A stretch of DNA of 64,000 nt. It comes from Amycolatopsis umgeniensis. Lineage in GTDB: Bacteria; Actinomycetota; Actinomycetes; Mycobacteriales; Pseudonocardiaceae. This document shows, piece after piece, positions 8,766 through 17,736 of this stretch (positions are counted from its first letter, which is position 1; the number at the start of each line of letters is the position of its first letter). Under the pieces are notes generated by a model that had not been told where the DNA came from, made no database searches, and worked only from the letters and a program-made list of their open reading frames with translations. The DNA lies in NCBI RefSeq assembly GCF_014205155.1, contig NZ_JACHMX010000001.1:434001-498000 (forward strand). Direction: 5' to 3'. The position numbers were made by a program, and so were the translations under genes.

Positions 8766-9208
8766 CGCGGGCCGGCGGCGAGCCCCGCCGCCATGTCCCG
8801 CATGAAGCGACGCAGATACCACTCGAGAAACCACGCGCCACCCCGGCGTGCGCGATACGTTCCGCGCCAACGGATCCGTGTCCCGCCGCCGGGGGTTTCG
8901 AGGAGCTCGACGACGGCCTGGTAGTCGGCCATCGTGGGGTTTTCCACGCCCTCGTAGGCGAACCTGCTTTCGGGTTCGAGCGCGGTGATCCGCTCCTTCG
9001 TGACCATCTTGCCGGTACGAAACGCCCGGATCGCACCGACACCGTCCCGTCCGTCGGCGGACAGTCCTTGTGACGCGGCGGCTTCCAGGGCGTCCACGCG
9101 CGACCAGTCCGGCCAGCTGCGCGCGTTCAGCAACAGCGCCCACAACCGGGCCGGGGATGCCGCCGATTCGGCGATGACGTCGTAAGACCGCATTCGAGAA
9201 CCACTCAC
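8762..9208 (-). CDS. SRPBCC (polyketide cyclase-like) family protein
   Basis: 148 residues from GTG 9208 (AGGGTG upstream); an ATG at 9193 is an alternative. The sequence follows the START/Bet v 1-like helix-grip pattern: VIAESAASPARLWALLLNARSWPDWS at the start, a beta-rich middle and a long C-terminal helix (FLEWYLRRFMRDMAAGL). These proteins bind small hydrophobic ligands; no ligand or partner can be inferred. Convergent with the M64 gene. Confidence 0.8.
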   Translation of the reverse strand: MSGSRMRSYDVIAESAASPARLWALLLNARSWPDWSRVDALEAAASQGLSADGRDGVGAIRAFRTGKMVTKERITALEPESRFAYEGVENPTMADYQAVVELLETPGGGTRIRWRGTYRARRGGAWFLEWYLRRFMRDMAAGLAAGPR

Positions 9209-9266
9209 ACGATCACCCTAGGAACGGGCGGCCGTGGTCACCATGCGTGAGATTGCGGAGCCGTGG

Positions 9267-10151
9267 TCAGGAATTGCGGTAGTCCGAAGGTCGCGATCCG
9301 GTGTGCCGCAGGAAAGCGGCGGACAGGGCGCCGGGAGTGGAGAATCCGCATCTCGGCGCGATCTGGGCGATCGGGAGGTCGGTGTCGCGCAGCAGTCTTC
9401 GCGCCTCGTCGATCCGGAGCCCGCCGAGGAAACGATGGGGTGTCTCGCCGGTCTTCTCTTTGAAGACCCGGATGAAGTGGTAGACGCTCAGATGCGCTTC
9501 CTCGGCGATTTCGGCCAGGCTCAGGGGTTCGGCCAGCCTGTCACGCATCATGTCGATGGCCGCGCGGACGCGGCCGTCCTCCCGTCCCGCGCTCGGCGGG
9601 CCCGGTTTCAGCGCGTGGCGGGTGAGCAGGTGCACGGTGAGGAAGGCGGCCGCGGATTCGGCGTACAGATCGTCGTCCTCCCCCGCGTCCCCGACCGCCC
9701 TGATCAGCTCCTCGAGCAGCGGATCTCCCCCGGCCAAGGAAGCCGCCATCGCCTCGTGGTCCACCGCACGGCCACCCAGCCGGGCGGCGATCGATTCCAC
9801 CGTGGTGCCCGGGATGTGCACCTGGAGGCTGCGCATCGACTCGTTCCCGCGGTAGCGGCGCCGCACCGGCCTGCCGGGGACGGCGAGTTCGAGCCGTCCC
9901 CAGCGGTGGCGGTTCCACCGGCCTTCGCCGCGGGTCTCCATCACCGCCCGCCCCGAGAGAGGCAGGACCAGGTGCAGATCGGCCGTGGCGGGCAGATGCA
10001 GGTCCTCGGCGACGGGAACGTGCTCGAAGCGCTGGACGAGCAAGGACTGCCAGCCGGAATCCTCCCAGCTGCAATAGGTCCGCCGGACGAAGCGGGACAT
10101 GTCGAAACCGGTGTAGGGCTGAAGGTCGAATCGCTCGGAGTCGAACACCAC
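9267..10151 (-). CDS. AraC-family transcriptional regulator
   Basis: 294 residues from a GTG-GTG start. N-terminal cupin-like ligand domain (about 15-165) and C-terminal AraC DNA-binding region with two HTHs (LSLAEIAEEAHLSVYHFIRVFKEKTGETPHRF, then LPIAQIAPRCGFSTPGALSAAFLRHTG). It begins only 10 bp after the stop of the LLM oxidoreductase gene and has no clear RBS, so it is probably translationally coupled to it. This suggests it controls or senses the oxidoreductase substrate. Confidence 0.88.
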   Translation of the reverse strand: MVFDSERFDLQPYTGFDMSRFVRRTYCSWEDSGWQSLLVQRFEHVPVAEDLHLPATADLHLVLPLSGRAVMETRGEGRWNRHRWGRLELAVPGRPVRRRYRGNESMRSLQVHIPGTTVESIAARLGGRAVDHEAMAASLAGGDPLLEELIRAVGDAGEDDDLYAESAAAFLTVHLLTRHALKPGPPSAGREDGRVRAAIDMMRDRLAEPLSLAEIAEEAHLSVYHFIRVFKEKTGETPHRFLGGLRIDEARRLLRDTDLPIAQIAPRCGFSTPGALSAAFLRHTGSRPSDYRNS

Positions 10152-10161
10152 GGTTTCGAGG

Positions 10162-11217
10162 CTAGCCGAGCAACTCCTTCACCCTGGGGACGACCTGCTC
10201 GCCGTAGAGGCGGATCGAGTTCATCCGGTGCTCGTGCGGAAGCGCGCCGGCCCCGTACTTGAGCTGGAACCGCGACAGCCCGAGAGTCCGCACCGCCCAG
10301 GCGATCTTCTGCGCGACTGTCTCCGGAGAGCCGACGAACAGCGCGCCAGTCGGCCCTGCCATGGCGTCGTAGTCCGCGCGGGACATCGGGCCCCAGCCGC
10401 GTTCGGCGCCGATCTTGGCGAAGGCGGCCTGGTGATACGGGAAGTGCTGGGCCATCGCGAGTTCATCGGTCTCGGCGACGTGTCCCGGGCTGTGCATGGA
10501 AATCGGCAGCTCCTGGTGGCCCGCTTCCTTCAAGGCGCGCCGGTACAGATCGGCCAGCGGCGTGAACCGTTCCGGCGATCCGCCGATCACCGCCATCACC
10601 AGTGGCAGGCCGTACGCGGCCGCGCGGACCACCGACTGCGGCGTGCCGCCGACCCCGACCCAAGCGGGCAGACTACCCGATTCGGTGACCGGGAAGGCCT
10701 GCGCGCCTTCCAGCGCGGGACGGACGGTCCCCGTCCAGTCGACCGGCTTCTCCCCTTGCAGATGCGTGAACAGGTCGAGTTTCTCGGCGAACAGCACTTC
10801 GTAGTCGTCCAGCGAATACCCGAACAGGGGGAACGACTCGGTGAACGAGCCACGCCCGAGCGTGACCTCGGCGCGTCCCCGGGAAACGGCGTCCAGCGTG
10901 GCGAACCGCTCGTACACCCGCACCGGATCGTCCGAGCTGAGCACCGTGACCGCCGTGCCGAGCCGGATCCGTTCCGTCCGGCCCGCGATCGCGGCCAGCA
11001 CGACGTCCGGGGAGGACACCGCCATCTCCGCGCGGTGGTGTTCTCCGACGCCGAAGTAGTCGACACCCACCTGATCGGCCAGGACGCCCTCGGCGACGAC
11101 CTGGCGGATGGCCTCGGCCTGGCTCACCGGCTGGCCGTTGGGGCCGTTCTCCACGTCTCCGAAGGTGTCCAGGCCGAACGACGGCTCCTGCCGGGTGCCC
11201 AGGATCTCGTAACCCAT
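10162..11217 (-). CDS. LLM-class flavin-dependent oxidoreductase
   Basis: 351 residues. Luciferase-like monooxygenase barrel: FGVGEHHRAEMAVSSPDVVLAA near residue 55, GRGSFTESFPLFGY near 130, and a C-terminal VGSPETVAQKI segment typical of F420/FMN-dependent family members. ATG 11217 is preceded by GAGGAGT; an in-frame TTG upstream would place the start on that RBS and was rejected. First gene of a two-gene operon with the AraC regulator. Substrate unknown. An operator-like repeat sits just upstream. Confidence 0.88.
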   Translation of the reverse strand: MGYEILGTRQEPSFGLDTFGDVENGPNGQPVSQAEAIRQVVAEGVLADQVGVDYFGVGEHHRAEMAVSSPDVVLAAIAGRTERIRLGTAVTVLSSDDPVRVYERFATLDAVSRGRAEVTLGRGSFTESFPLFGYSLDDYEVLFAEKLDLFTHLQGEKPVDWTGTVRPALEGAQAFPVTESGSLPAWVGVGGTPQSVVRAAAYGLPLVMAVIGGSPERFTPLADLYRRALKEAGHQELPISMHSPGHVAETDELAMAQHFPYHQAAFAKIGAERGWGPMSRADYDAMAGPTGALFVGSPETVAQKIAWAVRTLGLSRFQLKYGAGALPHEHRMNSIRLYGEQVVPRVKELLG

Positions 11218-11228
11218 TGTCCAACTCC

Positions 11229-11248
11229 TCAAGTAGTTGAACGCTCAA
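11229..11248 (-). promoter_or_regulatory. Operator-like array upstream of the LLM oxidoreductase
   Basis: TCAA-gtag-TTGA-acgc-TCAA: three alternating half-sites with exact 4-base spacers, giving two overlapping palindromes directly before the RBS at about 11222. It resembles MarR/HxlR-type operators; no such regulator is adjacent, so the AraC gene product or an unlinked repressor could bind. Confidence 0.45.
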
Positions 11249-11288
11249 ACGTCGGGTCGGCCGGGCGTATTCCACGCGGTCTCCGGGC

Positions 11289-11906
11289 TCAGCCGCCGGC
11301 GATGTCGCGCGCCAGCTGCCGGGCCTCGGGCAGCGTGTACTTGCCGGTGATCTGCGTTTCCCCGCCGGTGATGGCGGATTGGATCGACGGCGCGGTCAGG
11401 ACGGTGCTCTTCAGCACTATCGCGACCTGTTTGCCGACGTTCGCCGCGGTCCAGTCGGCCCAGGCCCGCGCCCCGGAGTCGGTGAAGCTGAGCGCGATGA
11501 TCGAGCTCCCCGACTGATCGAGCTGGGCGTTCGCCTTGCTGAGGTCGGCACCCGTGAGGAACGCCGGTCCGAGCAGGTATTTCGTGCCCTGGGCGCGGTC
11601 GCAGCTGACCAACGGGAGCGCGGGATCGTCGCGGCCGTCCAGCGGATCCGGCCCCTGTGAGCAGTCCAGCGCCGCCGCGGCGGCCTGCTGCCCGGCGGGA
11701 TCCGTGGCCTGACGGTTCGCCGCCGACCCTGTCGCCGGACTCGGCGGGAGCTCGGCCACGACCGGCCGGAACCGCAGCCGGGATCCGTCCTTGACGACGA
11801 AACCATCGCCGTCGGGTTCAGGCTTGCCGGAGACATCGGCCTGACATCCGGTGACGCCGAGCAGGACGAGGGCGGCAACAACACAAAGGATTCGCACGGA
11901 CGTCAT
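11289..11906 (-). CDS. Lipoprotein with SecD P1-head-like domain
   Basis: 205 residues from ATG 11906. Lipoprotein signal with lipobox LGVTGC (Cys at about residue 21). The C-terminal half (about 100-205) resembles the periplasmic P1 head of SecDF: GTKYLLGPAFLTGADLSKA, FTDSGARAWADWTAAN and ITGKYTLPEARQLA. It has no membrane transport domains, so it is not a SecD protein but an anchored stand-alone copy of its periplasmic head. It may bind exported proteins or be a duplicated translocon accessory; this is inference. No operon partner. Confidence 0.75.
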   Translation of the reverse strand: MTSVRILCVVAALVLLGVTGCQADVSGKPEPDGDGFVVKDGSRLRFRPVVAELPPSPATGSAANRQATDPAGQQAAAAALDCSQGPDPLDGRDDPALPLVSCDRAQGTKYLLGPAFLTGADLSKANAQLDQSGSSIIALSFTDSGARAWADWTAANVGKQVAIVLKSTVLTAPSIQSAITGGETQITGKYTLPEARQLARDIAGG

Positions 11907-12127
11907 TCTGTCGTGCCCGGCGTCCGTCCGTGAGGGGAACTCTGCCGCTCTGCCCTCGGTCTGCGCGCTGCGCTGAGGGGTAAGGCAGAGGTGTCGGGTC
12001 GCTCGCCCATGTCGGTTTCGGGTGTCTGACTGTCGGAAAATCACCCATACCGACCTAGCCCCCATCATCACATCGGGTGTTTCCTTGCTCGCAGACCGTC
12101 GTCGTTCGACGATTTGGGGGCAAGCCG

Positions 12128-14845
12128 ATGTCCTTCCGATGGGTACTCCGACTCATTCCGGTGACGCTGCTGGTGACCGCGGCGGCGGTGGCCGTTCCCG
12201 TACCGGAGGCGAGTGCGGCCGCCGGAACCCCGCCGCCGGCGAAGGTGTGGCCGGCACCCCAGCAGGTGACGCCGCGACCGGGGCAGGTGACCATCCCGCG
12301 CACCGTCGTCGAGGTCGTCGGCCGGGGCACCGATCCGTCCGCGCTCGCCGTCGTGGACCAGGTGCTCCGCGGGGCGGGTGCGAGCACCATCGTCAAGATC
12401 ACCGACAGTGACCGAGCCGCGGCCGACCGGGCGCGGGCCGATGGCGGGCTCGTCGTCTTCGTCGGTGGCCCCACCGAAAGCCGGGCCACCGCCCTCGCGC
12501 TCGCCGCGCTCCGGATCGAGGGTCCGGACGGCCTCGCCCACGGGGGCTACGTGCTTGCCGCCGACCGCGGTGTGATCGCACTGTCCGGGGTGGACACTTC
12601 GGGGACGTTCTACGCCGCGCAGTCGCTCCGGCAGCTCTTCGCCACCGGCAAGAGCCGCGCGTTCAGCATGCGCGACTGGCCGGTGGCGCCGCTGCGCGGA
12701 GTGATCGAAGGCTTCTACGGCGCACCGTGGTCTCATGCCGATCGGCTGGCGCAACTGGACTTCTACGGACGCACCAAGCAGAACATGTATGTCTACTCTC
12801 CCAAGGACGACCCGTTCCTGCGGGCCCGCTGGCGCGACCAGTACCCACCCGAACAGCTCGCGCTGCTCTCGCAACTGGTGGCGCGCGCCACCGCGAACCA
12901 CGTCGAATTCACCTACGCCCTCTCCCCCGGTCTTTCGGTGTGTTACTCCTCGGACGCCGACAAGGCCGCGCTGGTCACGAAGTTCCAGTCACTGTGGGAC
13001 ATCGGGGTGCGGTCGTTCGCGATCCCGCTCGACGACATCTCCTACACCCGCTGGAACTGCGACGCCGACGCCGCGAAGTTCGGCGTCGGAGGCGCGGCCG
13101 CGGGTGCGGCGCAGTCCTTCCTGCTCAACCGGGTGCAGCAGGACTTCATCGCCACGCATCCCGGTGTCGAGCGGCTGCAGACCGTCCCGACCGAGTACTA
13201 CGACCTCGCCGATTCTCCCTACAAAACCGCGCTGCGCACCCAGCTCGACAAGGCGGTGATCGTCGAGTGGACCGGTGTCGGCGTGATCGCCGGGCAGATC
13301 ACCGAAAAGCAGGCCCAGCAGGCGAAAGAGGTCTTCGGACACGACATCCTCATCTGGGACAACTACCCGGTCAACGACTACATCACCGAGCGACTGCTGC
13401 TCGGCCCGTACATCGGCCGCGAACCCGGGGTCGCGAAGGTCCTCTCGGGGATCACCGCGAATCCGATGGTGCAGGCCGAGGCGTCCAAGATCGCCGAGTT
13501 CACCTCGGGTGACTTCCTGTGGAACCCGGTGGGATACGACCCCGACAAATCATGGCTCGCCGCCATCGCCGATCTCGCCGGTCCGTCCGCGCCGGCTCTG
13601 AAGGTGTTCGCGGAGAACAACTATTCCAGTCTGCTCGCCCGCCTCGAGACCGGGAGACCCGACCTGGATTCACCGGTGCTGCGCCCCCTGATCGCAGCGT
13701 TCTGGTCCGCGCTGGAGAAGAAGGATCCCTGGGACGCCGCCGCGAAACTGGAGCGCTATCTCACTTCCATGTCCACCGATCCCGACGATCTGCGACGCGG
13801 AATGGCCTCGAATCCGAAGTTCCTCGCCGAAGTCGGACCGTGGCTCGACCAGGTCGGCCTCTACGGTCAAGCGGGCGGGCACGCGGTGAAAATGCTACTG
13901 GCACAGCACGACGGCGACGGTGCGAAGGCGTGGTCGGAGCGTGGGGAGCTCGTCACCGCGCTCGAGAAAGCGCAGGCGATCCGCGTCCAGACCGCACGGG
14001 GGCCACGCAACCCGAGCACCTGCACGGACGTCTGCGTACCGTTCCTCAACTCCGCACTGGCGGAGGCCGACCGCTGGTTCGGCCTCCCGGGTCTCCGGCC
14101 GCAGCCGACGACGTCGCTGGGGACCTACACCGACAACGTTCCCGCCCGGATGGTCGACGGCGACCCCGAGACCTTCTACTGGAGTGATTGGGCACCCCGC
14201 GTCGGCGACACCATCGGCGTCGACCTCGGCTCCGCGCAGCGGGTGTCCCATGTGGACGTCACGATGGGCAAGCCGACCAGCCCGGACGACTTCGTCCACA
14301 ACGGCGTCCTCGAATACTCCGCCGACGGCGAGCAGTGGACCCTGGTCAAAGCGGTCACCGAGCCGGTGGTCTCGGCGGATCTCCCGGACGGCGCCCAGGC
14401 CCGGTTCGTGCGCGTGCGGACAACGGGCCCGCAGGCCTTCTGGGTCGTGGTCCGGGAGTTCACGGTGTCCACACCGGACACTCCCCGGTACACCGTCACC
14501 GGAACCCCGGCGGGTCCGAATCTCGCCGCGGCCGCCGACAACAACGCCGATTCGGTGTACACCGCGGCATCTTCGCCGGTGTCCGGCGACGCTCTCGTCG
14601 TCGCGGCCGCCACGCCGAAGGCACTCGGCAAGGTGGTCGTCTTGACGGCGGAAGCCGGGGCCGGCGCCGACGTCCAGGTCTCGGACGCGGCGGGCGCTTG
14701 GCGGACGATCGGCAGGATGACGGGCGGCTACACGGAACTACCCGCCCAGGATGTCGTGACCGACCGCGTCCGGCTCCTCTGGACGCCGGGAGGAGCGGCG
14801 CCGAAGATCGCCGAGGTCGTACTGGGTGGTGTGGCCGAGGGCTGA
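12128..14845 (+). CDS. Secreted GH84 beta-N-acetylglucosaminidase with discoidin domain
   Basis: 905 residues. Signal peptide 1-31. N-terminal GH20b-like domain (about 38-180), then the GH84 barrel: GVIEGFYGAPWSH at 191-203, KQNMYVYSPKDDPF near 218, and the catalytic aspartate pair Asp302-Asp303 in IPLDDIS. A helical linker region follows, then an F5/8C discoidin domain at about 665-790 (ARMVDGDPETFYWSD) and a small beta domain at the end. ATG 12128 has GGGGG 9 bases upstream. Expected to release GlcNAc from chitin-like, hyaluronan-like or glycoprotein glycans outside the cell. One base separates it from the convergent next gene. Confidence 0.92.
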   Translation: MSFRWVLRLIPVTLLVTAAAVAVPVPEASAAAGTPPPAKVWPAPQQVTPRPGQVTIPRTVVEVVGRGTDPSALAVVDQVLRGAGASTIVKITDSDRAAADRARADGGLVVFVGGPTESRATALALAALRIEGPDGLAHGGYVLAADRGVIALSGVDTSGTFYAAQSLRQLFATGKSRAFSMRDWPVAPLRGVIEGFYGAPWSHADRLAQLDFYGRTKQNMYVYSPKDDPFLRARWRDQYPPEQLALLSQLVARATANHVEFTYALSPGLSVCYSSDADKAALVTKFQSLWDIGVRSFAIPLDDISYTRWNCDADAAKFGVGGAAAGAAQSFLLNRVQQDFIATHPGVERLQTVPTEYYDLADSPYKTALRTQLDKAVIVEWTGVGVIAGQITEKQAQQAKEVFGHDILIWDNYPVNDYITERLLLGPYIGREPGVAKVLSGITANPMVQAEASKIAEFTSGDFLWNPVGYDPDKSWLAAIADLAGPSAPALKVFAENNYSSLLARLETGRPDLDSPVLRPLIAAFWSALEKKDPWDAAAKLERYLTSMSTDPDDLRRGMASNPKFLAEVGPWLDQVGLYGQAGGHAVKMLLAQHDGDGAKAWSERGELVTALEKAQAIRVQTARGPRNPSTCTDVCVPFLNSALAEADRWFGLPGLRPQPTTSLGTYTDNVPARMVDGDPETFYWSDWAPRVGDTIGVDLGSAQRVSHVDVTMGKPTSPDDFVHNGVLEYSADGEQWTLVKAVTEPVVSADLPDGAQARFVRVRTTGPQAFWVVVREFTVSTPDTPRYTVTGTPAGPNLAAAADNNADSVYTAASSPVSGDALVVAAATPKALGKVVVLTAEAGAGADVQVSDAAGAWRTIGRMTGGYTELPAQDVVTDRVRLLWTPGGAAPKIAEVVLGGVAEG

Positions 14846-14846
14846 G

Positions 14847-15725
14847 TCAGTCCACCGCGACGGTGATGGCGGCCGTGTGCACGCGTCCGCCGTGGGAGAA
14901 CTCGAGGAACAGCCGGTATTCCCCTCGTTCCGAGAACAACGAGTGGAAGGTCAGTTCGCCGTTGACCAGCGCCGCGCCGAGCGGCTGGACCGGATGCAGG
15001 TGCGTGGCCGAAAGCAGCATGGTGTGGAACCCGGTCATATGCCCGTTCGCGCCCAGATGCGGGTCGACGGCGGTGACGAGCTCACCGTCGGGACCGCGGA
15101 TGGCGAGACGGAGAACCTGGGCGCGCATGGCCGAGATCCGAGCCGTCCCCTCCGCCCGTGCCACCCGGTAGCCCGTGGCCGTCACGGTGTCCCCGGCGGG
15201 AGCGGGCACCGGCACGAAAGTGGTGTCCCCGGGCACGGTGAACGGGACCCCGAGCACCACGGGATGTCTGGGATCCTTGGTGTCGAGCGGGACGAACTCG
15301 GCGAACATCCGGTACGCGCCGCCGTCGGTCAGCGCGAGACTCGTGCGCCAGGTGTCCCCGTCCAGCGTCGGATGCACGTGCTGGAAGACGTTCATGTCGT
15401 CGCGCACGGCGAAGAAGTGCAGCTGTTTGGTCTGGTTGTCGAGGAAGCGGGTGACCGGCCGCCCGTCGGGACCGAGGATCCGGAACGCGACCGGAACCTC
15501 GGTCCCCCGGGCGGCGGGCGTGGTGACCCGTTCGAACCGGTACCCGCTTTCCGCCTCCGACAATCCGTCACTGTGCGCGGCGGGCACCAGGTCCGCCGTG
15601 ACCACCGGCCGGTGTGCCGAGTGGCCGGGACCGGGTGTCGGGCGGAGTGCGACGAACACCGCGGCCACCCCGATCACCATGGCCAGCGCGAGGAACAACC
15701 AATCGGTCAACCGGGGTTTGCGCAC
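14847..15725 (-). CDS. Membrane-anchored His-rich extracytoplasmic protein
   Basis: 292 residues from GTG 15725 with GGGGAAG upstream. One N-terminal transmembrane anchor (about 7-28) and an outside beta-rich domain containing repeated histidine motifs: HFFAVRDDMNVFQHVHP, GHMTGFH and ATHLHP. Similar proteins occur beside copper or periplasmic metal proteins, so metal binding is plausible but inferred. It starts 12 bp after the stop of the LVIVD-repeat gene and is almost certainly in its operon. Confidence 0.7.
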   Translation of the reverse strand: MRKPRLTDWLFLALAMVIGVAAVFVALRPTPGPGHSAHRPVVTADLVPAAHSDGLSEAESGYRFERVTTPAARGTEVPVAFRILGPDGRPVTRFLDNQTKQLHFFAVRDDMNVFQHVHPTLDGDTWRTSLALTDGGAYRMFAEFVPLDTKDPRHPVVLGVPFTVPGDTTFVPVPAPAGDTVTATGYRVARAEGTARISAMRAQVLRLAIRGPDGELVTAVDPHLGANGHMTGFHTMLLSATHLHPVQPLGAALVNGELTFHSLFSERGEYRLFLEFSHGGRVHTAAITVAVD

Positions 15726-15737
15726 GGTCTTCCCCGG

Positions 15738-17033
15738 CTACTTCCCGCCGAGATTGGGCTTCACCACGACCAAGCCCTGCTCGATACCGTTGACGATGAC
15801 GATGCCGCTGGAGAAGTACGGGTAGTTGCTCCACGCCCCGTTGAAGTTCGCCGCGTTGCCCGACGGGTAGATGTCGAAGTAGCCGACCTCGGACAGCTTC
15901 GCCGAGGCGACCCCGCTGACGTCCAGGATGCGCAAGCCCGCCTGGTAGTTCGCCTGGTAGGAATACTGGCCCTTGATGTACTGGTTGTGGTCGATCGCGG
16001 TGGCGGGCGAGCTGTAGACACCGGTGTGCACGGGAGCGGACAGTTTGGCCAGATCCCAGACGTAGGTCTTGGTGCGTTTGTCGGTGCCGCGAGACTCGTC
16101 GAGTTCGTCGTCCAGCAGGAAGTAGCGCTGGTCGCCGGTCAGCCAGCCCTGGTGCGAGTACTGCGCGCCGGAGTAGCCCTTGCGGGAGATCTGGACCGGC
16201 CTGGCCTTGTCGGTGACGTCCACGATGGTCAAGGTGTCTTCGTTGGCGTTGAAGCAGATTTCCTTGCCTCGGTAGGCCGCGTCCGGTCCCCGGTACACGA
16301 CGCACTGTGTGTCGTGGGTGTAGCCGTCCTGCGAAACGCAGCCCGCCTTGGCCGGGGCCTTCGGTTTCTGGATGTTGACGATATGCGGTCCGCCGCTGCA
16401 GGTGTTGGAGCCGATCGCGTAGGCGAAGCCGGTCTCCTCGTTGATCGCGATGTTGTGTGCGGGACCGAATTCCTTGTACAGCGCGTCGGCGGTGAAGGTC
16501 TGCGGCGTGGTGACCGTGCGCAGCCGGGTCAGGTCGAACACCTGCATGCCGTGCCCGGTGATGAAGTCGGCGACGATGAACGCGTGGTCCTTGTACACCT
16601 TCATGTCACGCCACGAACTGCTGCCACCGTTGGACGGCAGGTTGCCGAGGAACTTCGGCGAGGTCGGTGTGCTCAGGTCGACGAACGCGGTGCCGTTGGT
16701 CCGCCCGACGATGGCGTACTCCTTGCCGGACGAGGGATCGGTCCAGCCCCAGATGTCGTTGCCGTTCCCGCCGCCGAGACCGGACAGGGGAAGCACGCTG
16801 AGCAGGTCCACGTTCTTGCACGGGTAGATGTCGGCCTTGCCGTTGACGCACGGCACACCCGCCGCGGTGCCGGTGACGGCGTGCCGCTCGGCCGGGACGT
16901 GGTCGGCCATGAAGCTCCGGGCCGCCGCCTGCCCCTCCGCCGTGTCGGGATCATGCGCGGACGCCACCGTCATCGACAACACCAACGCGGAGGCCGTCAC
17001 CACGGCCAGTCCGATCATGCGCACGATCTTCAT
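15738..17033 (-). CDS. Secreted choice-of-anchor-B / LVIVD-repeat beta-propeller protein
   Basis: 431 residues. Signal peptide 1-26 (ends TVASAHD). Repeated blade motifs of the LVIVD type: YAIVGRTNGTAFVDLSTPTSP, DHAFIVADF, LTIVDVTDKARPVQ and GLRILDVSG, forming a propeller. Family members are exported and of unknown biochemical role. GAGGAG precedes ATG 17033. First gene of a two-gene operon with the His-rich anchored protein, suggesting the two act together outside the membrane. Confidence 0.85.
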   Translation of the reverse strand: MKIVRMIGLAVVTASALVLSMTVASAHDPDTAEGQAAARSFMADHVPAERHAVTGTAAGVPCVNGKADIYPCKNVDLLSVLPLSGLGGGNGNDIWGWTDPSSGKEYAIVGRTNGTAFVDLSTPTSPKFLGNLPSNGGSSSWRDMKVYKDHAFIVADFITGHGMQVFDLTRLRTVTTPQTFTADALYKEFGPAHNIAINEETGFAYAIGSNTCSGGPHIVNIQKPKAPAKAGCVSQDGYTHDTQCVVYRGPDAAYRGKEICFNANEDTLTIVDVTDKARPVQISRKGYSGAQYSHQGWLTGDQRYFLLDDELDESRGTDKRTKTYVWDLAKLSAPVHTGVYSSPATAIDHNQYIKGQYSYQANYQAGLRILDVSGVASAKLSEVGYFDIYPSGNAANFNGAWSNYPYFSSGIVIVNGIEQGLVVVKPNLGGK

Positions 17034-17154
17034 CAGGCGCGCTCCTCACAGGGGTTTCTGGTCCGTCCCCTGACGATAGGAGCGCACGCCCTCGGCGTAT
17101 CCCTTCGAAGGTCTGGCGCTTTTAACCGTTTTGCCGGGCCGATACCGTGACCGG

Positions 17155-17736
17155 GTGGAGTTCGTCGTGATCTTCGGACCGCCCGCCGTCGGCAAGATGA
17201 CCGTCGGCGAAAAGCTGTGCGAACTCACCGGGTTCAAGCTGTTTCACAACCACATGGCCGTCGAGCCTGTGCTCGGCGTCTTCCCCTTCGGCTCGCCGCC
17301 GTTCGGCAGGCTCGTCAACGAGTTCCGCCGCCGTGTCATCGAGGAGGCGGCCGACGCCGATCTGCCCGGGCTCGTCTACACGAACGTCTGGGGCCTTGAC
17401 CTGCCCGAAGACGCGGAGCTCATCGGCTCGTACGTCGACATCGTGCGGTCACGCGGCGGGCGGACGTGGTTCGTCGAGCTGTACGCGGACCTCGACGAGC
17501 GCCTCAGGCGCAATTCCACCGAACTCCGCCTCGACCGCAAACCGAGCAAGCGTGATCTCGAGTTCTCTCACGCCAGCCTGCTCGAACTCGACCGCGACTA
17601 CGTCATGAACACCGGCGGGGAGCGCCGTGTCCACGCCCAGGACCTGATCGAGCGGCACGGTCACCTGCGCATCGACAACACCCACTTGAGCCCGGCCGAG
17701 GCCGCGGCCCTAATCCTGCGACGGATGCCGCAATGA
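17155..17736 (+). CDS. P-loop nucleoside kinase-like AAA ATPase
   Basis: 193 residues from GTG 17155 (VEFVVIFGPPAVGKMTVGEKL). Walker A is GPPAVGKMT at the extreme N-terminus. The size and pattern match small P-loop kinase-like proteins (shikimate/adenylate kinase fold) of unknown substrate. An in-frame TTG at 17131 would add 8 residues; the GTG gives the compact N-terminus expected. The 3' end overlaps the convergent TetR gene by 27 bp. Confidence 0.8.
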   Translation: MEFVVIFGPPAVGKMTVGEKLCELTGFKLFHNHMAVEPVLGVFPFGSPPFGRLVNEFRRRVIEEAADADLPGLVYTNVWGLDLPEDAELIGSYVDIVRSRGGRTWFVELYADLDERLRRNSTELRLDRKPSKRDLEFSHASLLELDRDYVMNTGGERRVHAQDLIERHGHLRIDNTHLSPAEAAALILRRMPQ

